Part shown: positions 48,961 to 56,587 of the stretch, in pieces
How the letters are laid out: each line of letters opens with the position of its first letter
How positions within the stretch are numbered: the first letter of the stretch is position 1
Assembly (NCBI GenBank): GCA_035629775.1
Contig: DASPHG010000009.1
Location: 1 to 64,000, forward strand
Length of the DNA: 64,000 bases
Reading direction: 5' to 3'
From: DASPHG01 sp035629775
Lineage (GTDB): Bacteria; Actinomycetota; Thermoleophilia; Solirubrobacterales; Thermoleophilaceae
Translations under genes and position numbers: made by a program
The notes under the pieces: generated by a model
Database searches by the model: none
Told to the model about the DNA's origin: nothing
What the model saw: only the letters and a program-made list of their open reading frames with translations

Positions 48961-49866
48961 ATGGCCACGCTGCTCGAACTCACGCAGCAGGTTGACCCCG
49001 GCACGGTCGCGGACGAGGGGAAGCTCGGGCGCGACGTCCAGCTGATGACGCCGCAGCAGCTCTACGAGCTTTGGGAGCGCCAGCACTGGGCCTCGCAGAC
49101 GGTGGACCTAACGCGCGATCCCGACGACTGGGCGACGCTGACCGACGCGGAACGCGAGGAGAGTCTGTGGACGCTGTCGTCCTTCTTCGTCGGCGAGGAG
49201 CGCGTGGCCACCCAGTTCTCGGGGCTCGTCATGGCCTACGAGGACGAGCAGGAGGAGGCCTTCCTCACCACGCAGCAGGTCGACGAGGCCCGGCACATGC
49301 AGTTCTTCGATCGCTGGTACCGAGAGGTGCCGGGCTATGGCGACGAGTCCATCTCGGGACGGCTCGAGCTCGCGCGGCGTGACGTGAGCGACGCCTTCCT
49401 CGAGCTCTTCGACGGCGTGCTCGTGGACGCGGGGAAGCGGCTGATCGACGACCCGCAGGACGTAGACGCGAAGATCGACTACGTGGTCACCTACCACCTG
49501 CTGATCGAGGGAGTGCTCGCACTGACCGGGCAGCACTTCATGACCGACTACTTCGAGAAGCGCGGGATCCTGCCCGGCTTCGTCGAGGGCTTCACGAAGA
49601 TCTCGCGCGACGAGCACCGCCACGTGGCCTACGGCACCTGGTTCCTCCAGCAGAAGGCGCGCGACGAGCGGCATGCGAAGCGGATCCAGGATCGCCTGGC
49701 CGAGCTCCTGCCGATCACCGCCGGGGTGCTCGTCCCGCCGGGCAAGCAGCTGGGCGACGACTACACGTTCATGGGCTACACGAACCAGGAGCAGGCCGAG
49801 TGGTCGTTCGCCGCGCTGACGCGGCGGCTGAAGGTCATCGGCGTCGGCCTGCCGGTGCCCGTGTGA
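48961..49866 (+). CDS. R2-like ligand-binding oxidase (R2lox-like, Mn/Fe ferritin-like)
   Basis: A 301-residue ferritin-like protein. Metal-ligand helices visible are SSFFVGEERVATQFSGLVMAYEDEQEEAF (Glu), VDEARHMQFFDRWY (ExxH), YHLLIEGVLALTGQHFMTDY (Glu) and ISRDEHRHVAYGTWFLQ (ExxH). This four-helix spacing and the lack of ribonucleotide reductase radical-transfer features point to R2lox rather than a true R2. The enzyme binds a Mn/Fe site and a fatty-acid-like ligand in known members; its reaction is unknown. The start has GAGGAGAGGC. The upstream palindrome may be metal-responsive. Confidence 0.88.
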   Translation: MATLLELTQQVDPGTVADEGKLGRDVQLMTPQQLYELWERQHWASQTVDLTRDPDDWATLTDAEREESLWTLSSFFVGEERVATQFSGLVMAYEDEQEEAFLTTQQVDEARHMQFFDRWYREVPGYGDESISGRLELARRDVSDAFLELFDGVLVDAGKRLIDDPQDVDAKIDYVVTYHLLIEGVLALTGQHFMTDYFEKRGILPGFVEGFTKISRDEHRHVAYGTWFLQQKARDERHAKRIQDRLAELLPITAGVLVPPGKQLGDDYTFMGYTNQEQAEWSFAALTRRLKVIGVGLPVPV

Positions 49867-49935
49867 ACGAATAAAGCGCCACTAGTCGGGTAGTGCCAAG
49901 GGGAACCCGAATAGAACGCATACGGAGGAATCCCC

Positions 49936-50847
49936 TTGGCTACAGAGCTGAACGCACGAGACCTGAAGCTCGTCCAATACCTGAACGAGGCGTATGGGAA
50001 GGAGAAGGAACTCGAGACCGCCCTTACGGCGGACATCTCGATGACCACCGACAAGGCCTACCGCAAGCGCCTGCAGGACCACCTCAAGGAAACGCGCGAT
50101 CACTCGCGCCGCCTGAAGAGCCGCATCAAGGCGCTCGGCGGGAAGGCGGAGGAGGTCACGGTCCCGGGGCCGGAAGCCGTGTCGAACGTCGCCAGCGGCG
50201 CGGTCAACCTCGCGAACCGCGCGATGGCCGCGGCGAAGGGCCCGGGCCACGTGCTGCGCGGCACCGGCGAGCAGGAGAAGCTCCTGAAGAACGCCAAGTC
50301 GCAGTACTGGAACGAGTTCGAGGAGATCGCCACCTACTACGCGATCGAGACCGTCGCGGAGTTCGTGGGTGACAAGGAGACGCACGACCTCGCGAAGTCG
50401 ATCCGGCGCGACGAGGAGCGCATGGCGCGCTACCTCGAGAAGCTGATCCCGAAGCTCGCACGGAGTGCCGCGCGGGCCGAGGTGCCCGCGGCGCTGCGGA
50501 ACGGCGGCAGCACGCGGCGGCGGTCGTCGTCCAAGAAGCGCAGCAGCTCGCGGAGCTCGAGCTCGAGCCGGTCACGCTCGACGAGCAGCAGCCGCTCGCG
50601 CAAGTCGACCAGCTCGCGCAAGTCGAGCCGCACCACGAAGAGCCGGGCGCGCTCGGCGGCCAAGTCGGCCAAGTCGGCCGCGAAGACCGCCCGCACCAGC
50701 GCGAAGGCGGCGAGCACGGCCGCGAAGCGCAGCCGCGCCGGCGCCAAGGGCGGGTCCGCCAAGCGCTCGACCGCGAAGAAGTCGTCGTCGCGCAGCTCGA
50801 ACGGCCGCAGCTCCTCGCGCACGCGCGCGAAGGCCGGCTCCCGCTAG
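49936..50847 (+). CDS. DUF892/YciE-like ferritin-fold protein with histone-H1-like tail
   Basis: A 303-residue protein with two parts. Residues 1-180 form a DUF892 (YciE/YciF) four-helix ferritin-like domain (LVQYLNEAYGKEKELETAL, DHLKETRDHSRRLKSRI, YAIETVAEFVGDKETHDLA, DEERMARYLEKLIPKLA) with Glu and His residues fitting a di-metal site. Residues about 185-303 are a Ser/Arg/Lys/Ala-rich low-complexity tail with repeats such as SRSRKSTSSRKS and AAKSAKSAAKTARTSAKAA, resembling eukaryotic H1 and bacterial Hc1/HupB tails. It probably combines iron oxidation with DNA binding. The start is TTG with GGAGG. Confidence 0.88.
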   Translation: MATELNARDLKLVQYLNEAYGKEKELETALTADISMTTDKAYRKRLQDHLKETRDHSRRLKSRIKALGGKAEEVTVPGPEAVSNVASGAVNLANRAMAAAKGPGHVLRGTGEQEKLLKNAKSQYWNEFEEIATYYAIETVAEFVGDKETHDLAKSIRRDEERMARYLEKLIPKLARSAARAEVPAALRNGGSTRRRSSSKKRSSSRSSSSSRSRSTSSSRSRKSTSSRKSSRTTKSRARSAAKSAKSAAKTARTSAKAASTAAKRSRAGAKGGSAKRSTAKKSSSRSSNGRSSSRTRAKAGSR

Positions 50848-50921
50848 CCGCCAGGCTCCGTTCGCACAGGCTGGACGCGCCGGGCCGTCCGCTCCCCGCG
50901 GCGGCCCGGCGGTCCGGACGC

Positions 50922-50950
50922 AACAAAAGGGACGGAGCCCTTTCTTGCAT
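50922..50950. terminator. Bidirectional terminator
   Basis: AAAGGG (50926-50931), 6-nt loop, CCCTTT (50938-50943). A's on the left and T's on the right allow termination on both strands between two converging genes. The GC stem is short, so strength is moderate. Confidence 0.6.
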
Positions 50951-52419
50951 CAGTCCCAGCGCTCGAAGCGCGGGTCGTCGCCATCGCGCGCGACCGCGTG
51001 CATGCGGTCGAAGCGGGTGTCCGTCTCCGGGAAGTCCGAGCGCTGGTGCGCACCCCGGCTCTCCTGCCGCGCGAGCGCCGAGGCCGCCACGATCCGCGCG
51101 AGCGGGAAGGCGTCGTCGACCAGCTCGCGCAGCCGCTCGGCCGACCGTTCGATTCCCGCCAGGCGCCACAGCGCCGTGCGCGTCTCCCGCGGGGGCACCG
51201 GGTTCGGCCCGCCCGCGGGCGGCGCGCCCGGGTCGGGGGGCGGCTCCGGCTCGGCCAGCCCGGCGAGCGCCGCCCGCCGGCCGAACACGAAGCACTCGGC
51301 GAGGGAGTTCGACGCAAGCCGGTTCGCGCCGTGCAGGCCGTTGCACGCGCACTCGCCGACCGCGTAGAGGCCGCCGAGCGACGAGGCGCCGTCCACGTCG
51401 GTCGCGATCCCGCCCATCGTGTAGTGGGCGGCCGGCGCGACCGGGACGCGCTCGCGGTACGGGTCGATTCCGACCTCGTTCAGCGTGTTCACGACGTTCG
51501 GGAAGCGGCCCGGCTGCACCATCGTCATGTCGAGCTCGACCCGCTCGCCGGCATCCAGCTTGCGCCGCACGGCGAGCGCCACCTCGTCGCGGGGCGCGAG
51601 CTCGTCCACGAACCGCTCACCGGAACCGTCGTAGAGAAGCGCACCCTCGCCGCGGACCGCCTCGGTGATCAGGAACCCGTCGCGCTCGCCTCCTGACGAC
51701 AGCGCGGTCGGGTGGAACTGGACCATCTCCATGTCGGCGAGCGCGGCGCCCGCGGCGTGCGCGAGCGTCATCCCCGCGCCGATCGCTCCGCGCGGATTGG
51801 TGGTCCGCTCCCACAGCGCCGCCGCCCCGCCCGTGGCGATCAGGGTCGCGCGCGCGAGGACCGCGACGCTGTCGCCACCCGCGCGGTCGGCGCGCACCCC
51901 GATGCAGCGACCGTCGAGCGTCCAGACGACGCCGGCGGTCGCGCGCTCGAGCACCTCGATGCGCTTGTCCGTCGCGGCGATCGCCGAGAGCTGGCGGGTG
52001 ATCCGGCGGCCTGTCGCGCTACCCCCCGCGTGCACGACGCGCCGCGCGGAGTGGCCGCCCTCCAGCCCGAGCGCCAGCGCGCCGTGCCGGTCGGCGTCGA
52101 AGCGGACCCCGAGCGACTCGAGATCGCGCACCCGCGCGGGCGCCTCGCGGCACAGGACCCGCGCCGCGCTCGCGCGAGTGGTCCCGCGGCCTGCCGCCAG
52201 GGTGTCGGCCAGGTGGCGGTCGGGCGAGTCCTCGGCGGCGATCGCGGCGGCGATCCCGCCCTGCGCCCAGTAGCTGGCGGACTCAGCCAGCGCCGAGCGC
52301 GACACGAGGACGACGCGGGCGCCCTCGCGCGCGGCCGCGAGCGCCGCATACAGCCCGGCGGCGCCGGCGCCGATCACGGCGATGTCGGCTCGGATGGGCT
52401 CGGTCGGCGACTCCGCCAT
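50950..52419 (-). CDS. nadB: L-aspartate oxidase
   Basis: A 489-residue FAD enzyme that oxidises aspartate to iminoaspartate for NAD synthesis. The FAD site is IAVIGAGAAGLYAALAAAREG near residue 13. The substrate and flavin blocks are SYWAQGGIAAAI, GGHSARRVVHAGGSATG, GMTLAHAAGAALADMEMVQFHPTAL and APAAHYTMGGIATDVDG ... VGECACNGLHGANRLASNSLAE. Active-site residues of this succinate-dehydrogenase-like fold are conserved. nadA and nadC are not in this window. It converges on the DUF892 gene. Confidence 0.95.
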   Translation of the reverse strand: MAESPTEPIRADIAVIGAGAAGLYAALAAAREGARVVLVSRSALAESASYWAQGGIAAAIAAEDSPDRHLADTLAAGRGTTRASAARVLCREAPARVRDLESLGVRFDADRHGALALGLEGGHSARRVVHAGGSATGRRITRQLSAIAATDKRIEVLERATAGVVWTLDGRCIGVRADRAGGDSVAVLARATLIATGGAAALWERTTNPRGAIGAGMTLAHAAGAALADMEMVQFHPTALSSGGERDGFLITEAVRGEGALLYDGSGERFVDELAPRDEVALAVRRKLDAGERVELDMTMVQPGRFPNVVNTLNEVGIDPYRERVPVAPAAHYTMGGIATDVDGASSLGGLYAVGECACNGLHGANRLASNSLAECFVFGRRAALAGLAEPEPPPDPGAPPAGGPNPVPPRETRTALWRLAGIERSAERLRELVDDAFPLARIVAASALARQESRGAHQRSDFPETDTRFDRMHAVARDGDDPRFERWD

Positions 52420-52442
52420 CAGGGGCGGATTACCGTACCGGC

Positions 52443-53465
52443 ATCGGCGCGCCGCTCTACTTCCGCCACGGGAGCTCGCTCGAGCACGACACCGGGTCGC
52501 ATCCCGAGAACCGGGCGCGCATCCCGGCGATCGAGGACGAGCTCGAGCGGCGCGGCTGGCTGGGGCTCGAGCGGCGCGAGGCGCCGGAGGCGGACCTCGA
52601 GCAGGTCACCGCGGTTCACCCCGCCGAGTACGTCGAGTCGATCCGGGCGGGCGCCGAGGCGGGTGGCGGTCACCTCGACGCCGACACGATCCTGAGCCCG
52701 GGCTCGTACCGTGCCGCGCTCCACGCAACGGGCGGAGCGTGCGCGATGGTGGACGAGCTCCTCGCCGGGCGCGCGCCGTTCGGGTTCAGCGGCATGCGCC
52801 CGCCCGGCCACCACGCCGAGCGCGCGACCGCGATGGGCTTCTGCCTCTTCAACAACGTGGCGGTCGCCGCACAGCACGCGCGCGCGTCGGGCGTCGAGCG
52901 CGTGCTGGTGCTCGACTGGGACGTGCACCACGGGAACGGGACGAACGACATCTTCCACACGCGCGACGACGTGCTCTTCGCGAGCATCCACCAGTCGCCG
53001 CTCTATCCCGGCACGGGACCGCTGAACGACGTGGGCCGCGGACCGGGGGAGGGGTACTCGCTGAACCTTCCGGTACCGCCAGGGTCGGACGAGCGGACGT
53101 TCCTCGCGCTCATCCAGCACGTCCTCGCCCCCGTGGCGCGCGAGTTCGCGCCCGGGCTCGTGCTCGTGTCGGCGGGCTACGACGCGCACCGCGACGATCC
53201 GCTCGCGTCGTGCACGCTCGAGGACTCCTCCTACGGTGCGCTCGCCGCCTCCGTGCGCGACCTTGCCGCGGAGCTGGGCGCGCCCGTCGGCGTCGTACTG
53301 GAGGGTGGCTACGCGCTCGGTGCGCTGGCCCGCTCGGTCGCCGCGACGATCGACGCGCTCGCCGACGGAACGCCGGCCGCGACCGTCGAGCGGGACACCA
53401 CCACGGACACCGCGGTCGGGCACCTCGCGCGCTGGTGGCCGTGCCTGGGCGGGCGGCCGGGCTAG
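52443..53465 (+). CDS. Histone deacetylase/acetylpolyamine amidohydrolase family enzyme (no canonical start)
   Basis: A 340-residue zinc amidohydrolase. Conserved blocks are LYFRHGSSLEHDTGSHPENRAR at the N-terminus, MRPPGHHAERATAMGFCLFNNVAVAA (HH pair), LDWDVHHGNGTNDIF (zinc Asp/His), VSAGYDAHRDDPLAS and VLEGGYALG. The frame is open upstream but holds no ATG, GTG or TTG until residue 102 (ATG 52746), deep inside the fold. An ATC at 52443 is at the expected place. Either it starts at a non-standard codon, or a base is wrong in the sequence. It diverges from nadB. Confidence 0.8.
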   Translation: MGAPLYFRHGSSLEHDTGSHPENRARIPAIEDELERRGWLGLERREAPEADLEQVTAVHPAEYVESIRAGAEAGGGHLDADTILSPGSYRAALHATGGACAMVDELLAGRAPFGFSGMRPPGHHAERATAMGFCLFNNVAVAAQHARASGVERVLVLDWDVHHGNGTNDIFHTRDDVLFASIHQSPLYPGTGPLNDVGRGPGEGYSLNLPVPPGSDERTFLALIQHVLAPVAREFAPGLVLVSAGYDAHRDDPLASCTLEDSSYGALAASVRDLAAELGAPVGVVLEGGYALGALARSVAATIDALADGTPAATVERDTTTDTAVGHLARWWPCLGGRPG

Positions 53466-54019
53466 CTCTCGGGCGCGCTCACGAAGGCCGCGCGGGCGTC
53501 GGGGAAGCCGCTCGCCGCATACCGCGTCGCCTCGTCGGCCGCTTCTGCCTGCGTGTCGTAACTGCCGGTGAAGAGCACCCACACGCCGGGATCGAGCGTG
53601 GGGTAGAGGTCGGAATCCAGCACGCCGGCAGGCACTCCGTCGGAGGCGGCCGCGGTGGCCCGCGCGCGCACGGCGCCCTCGTCGGGCGACTGGGTGAGGA
53701 CCACGGTGTACGCAGCGGTGTCCTCGGGCCAGGCTCCCACCTCGGCCGGCGGTTCCGCATCCGCGGTCGTCTCGGTGGCTGGTGGAGTGCGCTTGATCAC
53801 CGCCGTGGGCTTGGTCGCCTCGCGCTCGGCATCCGACTCGACCTGTTCGAGCGCGAACACGACGCCGCCCACGGCGAGCAGGGCGATGGCGGCGACGATG
53901 ACCGCCGGCAGGGTGTAGCTCGGCTTCGGCGGCGGCTCGGCGACGAGCCTCGTTCCGCACTGGAGGCAGAACTTCTCATCCCCCAGCAGGGGCGCGGTGC
54001 AGTTCGGGCAGTTGGACAC
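53462..54019 (-). CDS. Zinc-ribbon, membrane-anchored SPOR-domain protein
   Basis: A 185-residue protein. Residues 3-23 (NCPNCTAPLLGDEKFCLQCG) form a zinc ribbon. The helix TLPAVIVAAIALLAVGGVVF near 40-60 crosses the membrane. The C-terminal 80 residues (TAAYTVVLTQSPDEGAVRARATAAA ... LDPGVWVLFTGSYDTQAEAADEATRYA) look like a SPOR peptidoglycan-binding domain. It may sense or link to the cell wall. The GTG start is chosen at the zinc ribbon; a longer frame is possible. It converges on the HDAC gene by 4 bp. Confidence 0.75.
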   Translation of the reverse strand: MSNCPNCTAPLLGDEKFCLQCGTRLVAEPPPKPSYTLPAVIVAAIALLAVGGVVFALEQVESDAEREATKPTAVIKRTPPATETTADAEPPAEVGAWPEDTAAYTVVLTQSPDEGAVRARATAAASDGVPAGVLDSDLYPTLDPGVWVLFTGSYDTQAEAADEATRYAASGFPDARAAFVSAPES

Positions 54020-54055
54020 GGTTTCGTAACAGTCTTGCGGGCCGGGACCCGTCGG

Positions 54056-54078
54056 CGCGCGTTGAGCCGTAACGCGCG
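54056..54078. promoter_or_regulatory. CGCGCGTT/AACGCGCG inverted repeat
   Basis: Eight-bp arms (54056-54063 and 54071-54078) with a 7-nt spacer lie in the gap between the SPOR gene and the pilin-like gene. It could be an operator or a hairpin in either leader. Confidence 0.4.
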
Positions 54079-54125
54079 GCCGATGACCATCGCTCGCTCG
54101 TGCAAGCAAACCCCGGGAGGTCCCG

Positions 54126-54356
54126 ATGTATCGCGCTTTCGGCTACGCCCACGCCGCCGTCCACCGCACCCTTCGCCGCCTGGGCGAGGCCCGCGGCCAG
54201 GGCACGGTCGAGTACGTCGCCCTGATCCTGCTGGTCGCGCTCGTGATGGCGGGGGTCGTCGCCGCGATGAACGGCTTCAAGACCGATGAGGGCCAGGCGC
54301 TCGGCGACGCGATCCTGTCGAAGATCAAGCAGGCGGTGCGCAAGGTTCAATTTTGA
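54126..54356 (+). CDS. Flp/Fap type IVb pilin-like protein
   Basis: A 76-residue protein. The region RGQGTVEYVALILLVALVMAGV near 23-44 is the class III signal and N-terminal helix of Flp-type pilins: a Gly before the cleavage site, Glu at +5, then a long hydrophobic run. No prepilin peptidase, TadA ATPase or other Tad gene is in the window, so it may be an orphan major or minor pilin. GGGAGG precedes the ATG. Confidence 0.75.
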   Translation: MYRAFGYAHAAVHRTLRRLGEARGQGTVEYVALILLVALVMAGVVAAMNGFKTDEGQALGDAILSKIKQAVRKVQF

Positions 54357-54381
54357 GGTCTCGCCCGGCGCCCATGGCAAC

Positions 54382-55233
54382 ATGGGCGTCGTGCCGCGTT
54401 CGCACCCAGAGCTGCCGATCGCCGTCTTCGACTCGGGAGTCGGCGGCCTGACGGTCCTTCACGAGTGCCTCGTGTCGCTTCCGCACGAGGACTTCGTGTA
54501 CCTGGGCGACACCGCACGCTTTCCGTATGGCGCGCGGTCGCGCGAGGAGCTCGAGGCGTTCGCGATCGAGCTCGCCCGCATCCTCCTGGAACGCGGGGCC
54601 AAGCTGCTCGTGGTCGCCTGCAACTCGGCCACGGCCGCGGCGCTGCCCAGATTGCGCACGGAGTTGGGGGCCGAAGTCGGGATCGTCTCGGTGGTCGGCC
54701 CCGAGTCGCGCCTGGCTGCGCGCGCCACGCGCAACGGCGAGGTCGGCCTGCTCGCCACCGAGGCCACCGTCACGAGCGGCGCGTACGAGGACGCGCTGGC
54801 CGAGGCCAACCGCGACGCGCACCTCCATCCGGTCGCATGCCCGGAGCTCGCGCCGCTGATCCAGGCCGGCGGCGAGGTGGATGACCGCGTGGTGGCTCAG
54901 GTCGAGTCGTACTGCGATCCGCTGCGCGACGCCGGCGTCGACACCGTCATCCTCGGCTGCACGCACTACCCGCTCATCAGGCCGATGCTCCAGCGCAGCC
55001 TCGGTCGCGGCGTGAAGATCGTCACCTCGGGCCAGGCGATCGCGGACGAGGTCGAGGTCGCGCTTCGCCAGCGCGGCCTGGAGCGAGACGAGGACAGGCG
55101 CGGCGAGTACAGCTTCCTGTGCTCGGCCGACCCCGAGAGCTTCCGGGCGGTCGGCACGCGCTTCCTCCAGCTCCCGATGGGCGAGGTCCGCCACGTGGAC
55201 GTCGCGCCCGCCGCCGGAGCCCGCGCGGCATGA
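54382..55233 (+). CDS. murI: Glutamate racemase
   Basis: A 283-residue racemase that supplies D-glutamate for peptidoglycan. Motifs are IAVFDSGVGGLTVLHECL at residues 13-30, VACNSATAAALP with the first catalytic Cys near 77, and VILGCTHYPLIRP with the second near 193. The length is normal. It overlaps rph by ATGA. A GTG at 54391 is an alternative start. Confidence 0.95.
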   Translation: MGVVPRSHPELPIAVFDSGVGGLTVLHECLVSLPHEDFVYLGDTARFPYGARSREELEAFAIELARILLERGAKLLVVACNSATAAALPRLRTELGAEVGIVSVVGPESRLAARATRNGEVGLLATEATVTSGAYEDALAEANRDAHLHPVACPELAPLIQAGGEVDDRVVAQVESYCDPLRDAGVDTVILGCTHYPLIRPMLQRSLGRGVKIVTSGQAIADEVEVALRQRGLERDEDRRGEYSFLCSADPESFRAVGTRFLQLPMGEVRHVDVAPAAGARAA

Positions 55234-55976
55234 GCGCGCCCCGCAACGACGGCCGGCGGCCGGACGAATTGCGCCCGCTCACGATCGAGCCGGGATTCGT
55301 CCGCACCGCCACCGGGTCGGCGCTGATCTCGATGGGCGGCACGCGGGTCATCTGCACGGCGTCGGTGGACGAGTCCGTGCCGAAGTGGATGGCCGGACGC
55401 GGCCGCGGCTGGGTGACCGCCGAGTACGGGATGCTGCCCGCGTCGACGGGCGACCGCAAGCAACGCGACGTGTCGAAGGGGCGCGCCGACGGCCGGACGG
55501 TCGAGATCCAGCGCCTGATCGGGCGCTCGCTGCGCGGCGTCATCGACTTCAAGGCCCTCGGTGAGCGGACCGTGTGGGTCGACTGCGACGTCCTCGAGGC
55601 GGACGGCGGTACGCGCACCGCGGCGATCAGCGGCGGCTACGTCGCGCTCCGGCTCGCGCTCAACCGGCTGATCGAGGAGGGCAAGCTGACAAGGCTCCCG
55701 CTCACCGGTTCGATCGCCGCCGTCTCGTGCGGGATGGTCGAGGGGCGTGCGCTGCTCGACCTCGACTACTCCGAGGACTCGACCGCCGAGGTGGACGCCA
55801 ACGTCGTGATGACCGGCGACGACGGCCTGGTCGAGGTGCAGGCGACGGCCGAGCGCACGCCGCTCTCGCGCGCGTCGCTCGACGAGCTGCTGGCGCTCGC
55901 CGCCAGCGGGATCGAGCAGATCCGCGCCGCCCAGGTCGAGGTGGCCGGGGCGCTGCCGGATCCGCCGACTGCCTGA
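55230..55976 (+). CDS. rph: Ribonuclease PH
   Basis: A 248-residue phosphorolytic exoribonuclease that trims tRNA 3' ends. RTATGSALISMGGTRVICTASVD and GWVTAEYGMLPASTGDRKQRD are the family hallmarks, with QRLIGRSLRGVIDFKALGERTVWVDCDVL and DLDYSEDSTAEVDANVVMT. It forms an operon with murI and possibly rdgB. Confidence 0.96.
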   Translation: MSAPRNDGRRPDELRPLTIEPGFVRTATGSALISMGGTRVICTASVDESVPKWMAGRGRGWVTAEYGMLPASTGDRKQRDVSKGRADGRTVEIQRLIGRSLRGVIDFKALGERTVWVDCDVLEADGGTRTAAISGGYVALRLALNRLIEEGKLTRLPLTGSIAAVSCGMVEGRALLDLDYSEDSTAEVDANVVMTGDDGLVEVQATAERTPLSRASLDELLALAASGIEQIRAAQVEVAGALPDPPTA

Positions 55977-55996
55977 CCGCGCCCGCGCCTCGGGGC

Positions 55997-56002
55997 TAGC
56001 CT
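55997..56002 (+). promoter_or_regulatory. -10 box (TAGCCT) upstream of rdgB
   Basis: TAGCCT ends 6 nt before the GTG start. The placement suggests an additional leaderless promoter within the murI-rph cluster. Confidence 0.4.
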
Positions 56003-56008
56003 GCGGCC

Positions 56009-56587
56009 GTGCGCCTCGTCCTCGCCACGCGCAACGAGCACAAGCTGCGGGAGTTCCGCACGCTGCTCGAGCCGCATGAGGTCTCGGCCCTGCCGGACGA
56101 GGTCGAGCTGCCGCCCGAGACCGGCGAGACGTTCGAGGAGAACGCGCTCGAGAAGGCGCGCGCCGCCGCCCGCGCCACGGGCGAGCCCGCGGTCGCCGAC
56201 GACTCCGGCATCGCGGCGGCGGCGCTCGACGAGCGGCCGGGGGTCCGTTCCGCCCGCTACGCGGGGGAGAACGCGACCGACGAGGAGAACCTGGCGAAGC
56301 TCCTGCGCGAGGTGCCCGCGGAGGGCGACCGGCGCGCCGCGTACGTGTGCGCGCTCGCGTACGCCGGGCCGGACGGTGACGAGCGTGTCTTCACCGAGCG
56401 ATGCGAAGGGGTCCTCGCGCACGAGCCGCGCGGCGACGGCGGGTTCGGCTACGACCCCGCCTTCGTGCCGGCCGACCGTGACGACGGGCGCACGATGGCG
56501 GAACTGAGCGTCGCCGAGAAGGACGCAATCAGCCACCGCGGCCGTGCGGCGCGCGCGTTTCTCGCCTGGCTGGGGGACGGGGGATGA
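56009..56587 (+). CDS. rdgB: RdgB/HAM1 non-canonical purine NTP pyrophosphatase
   Basis: A 192-residue enzyme that hydrolyses dITP and XTP, preventing their incorporation. Motifs are LVLATRNEHKLREFRTLL near residue 2, FEENALEKARAAARATG near 48 and VADDSGIAAAALDERPGVRSARYAG near 67. GFGYDPAFVPADRDDGRTMAELSVAEKDAISHRGRA is the C-terminal block. It has a GTG start with the leaderless-type TAGCCT box and overlaps the cation-efflux gene by 4 bp. Confidence 0.96.
   Translation: MRLVLATRNEHKLREFRTLLEPHEVSALPDEVELPPETGETFEENALEKARAAARATGEPAVADDSGIAAAALDERPGVRSARYAGENATDEENLAKLLREVPAEGDRRAAYVCALAYAGPDGDERVFTERCEGVLAHEPRGDGGFGYDPAFVPADRDDGRTMAELSVAEKDAISHRGRAARAFLAWLGDGG

Noticed and set aside
52394..52440. 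ATG at 52394 as the start of the HDAC gene
   Set aside because: It is in another frame and would need a frameshift to join the conserved protein.
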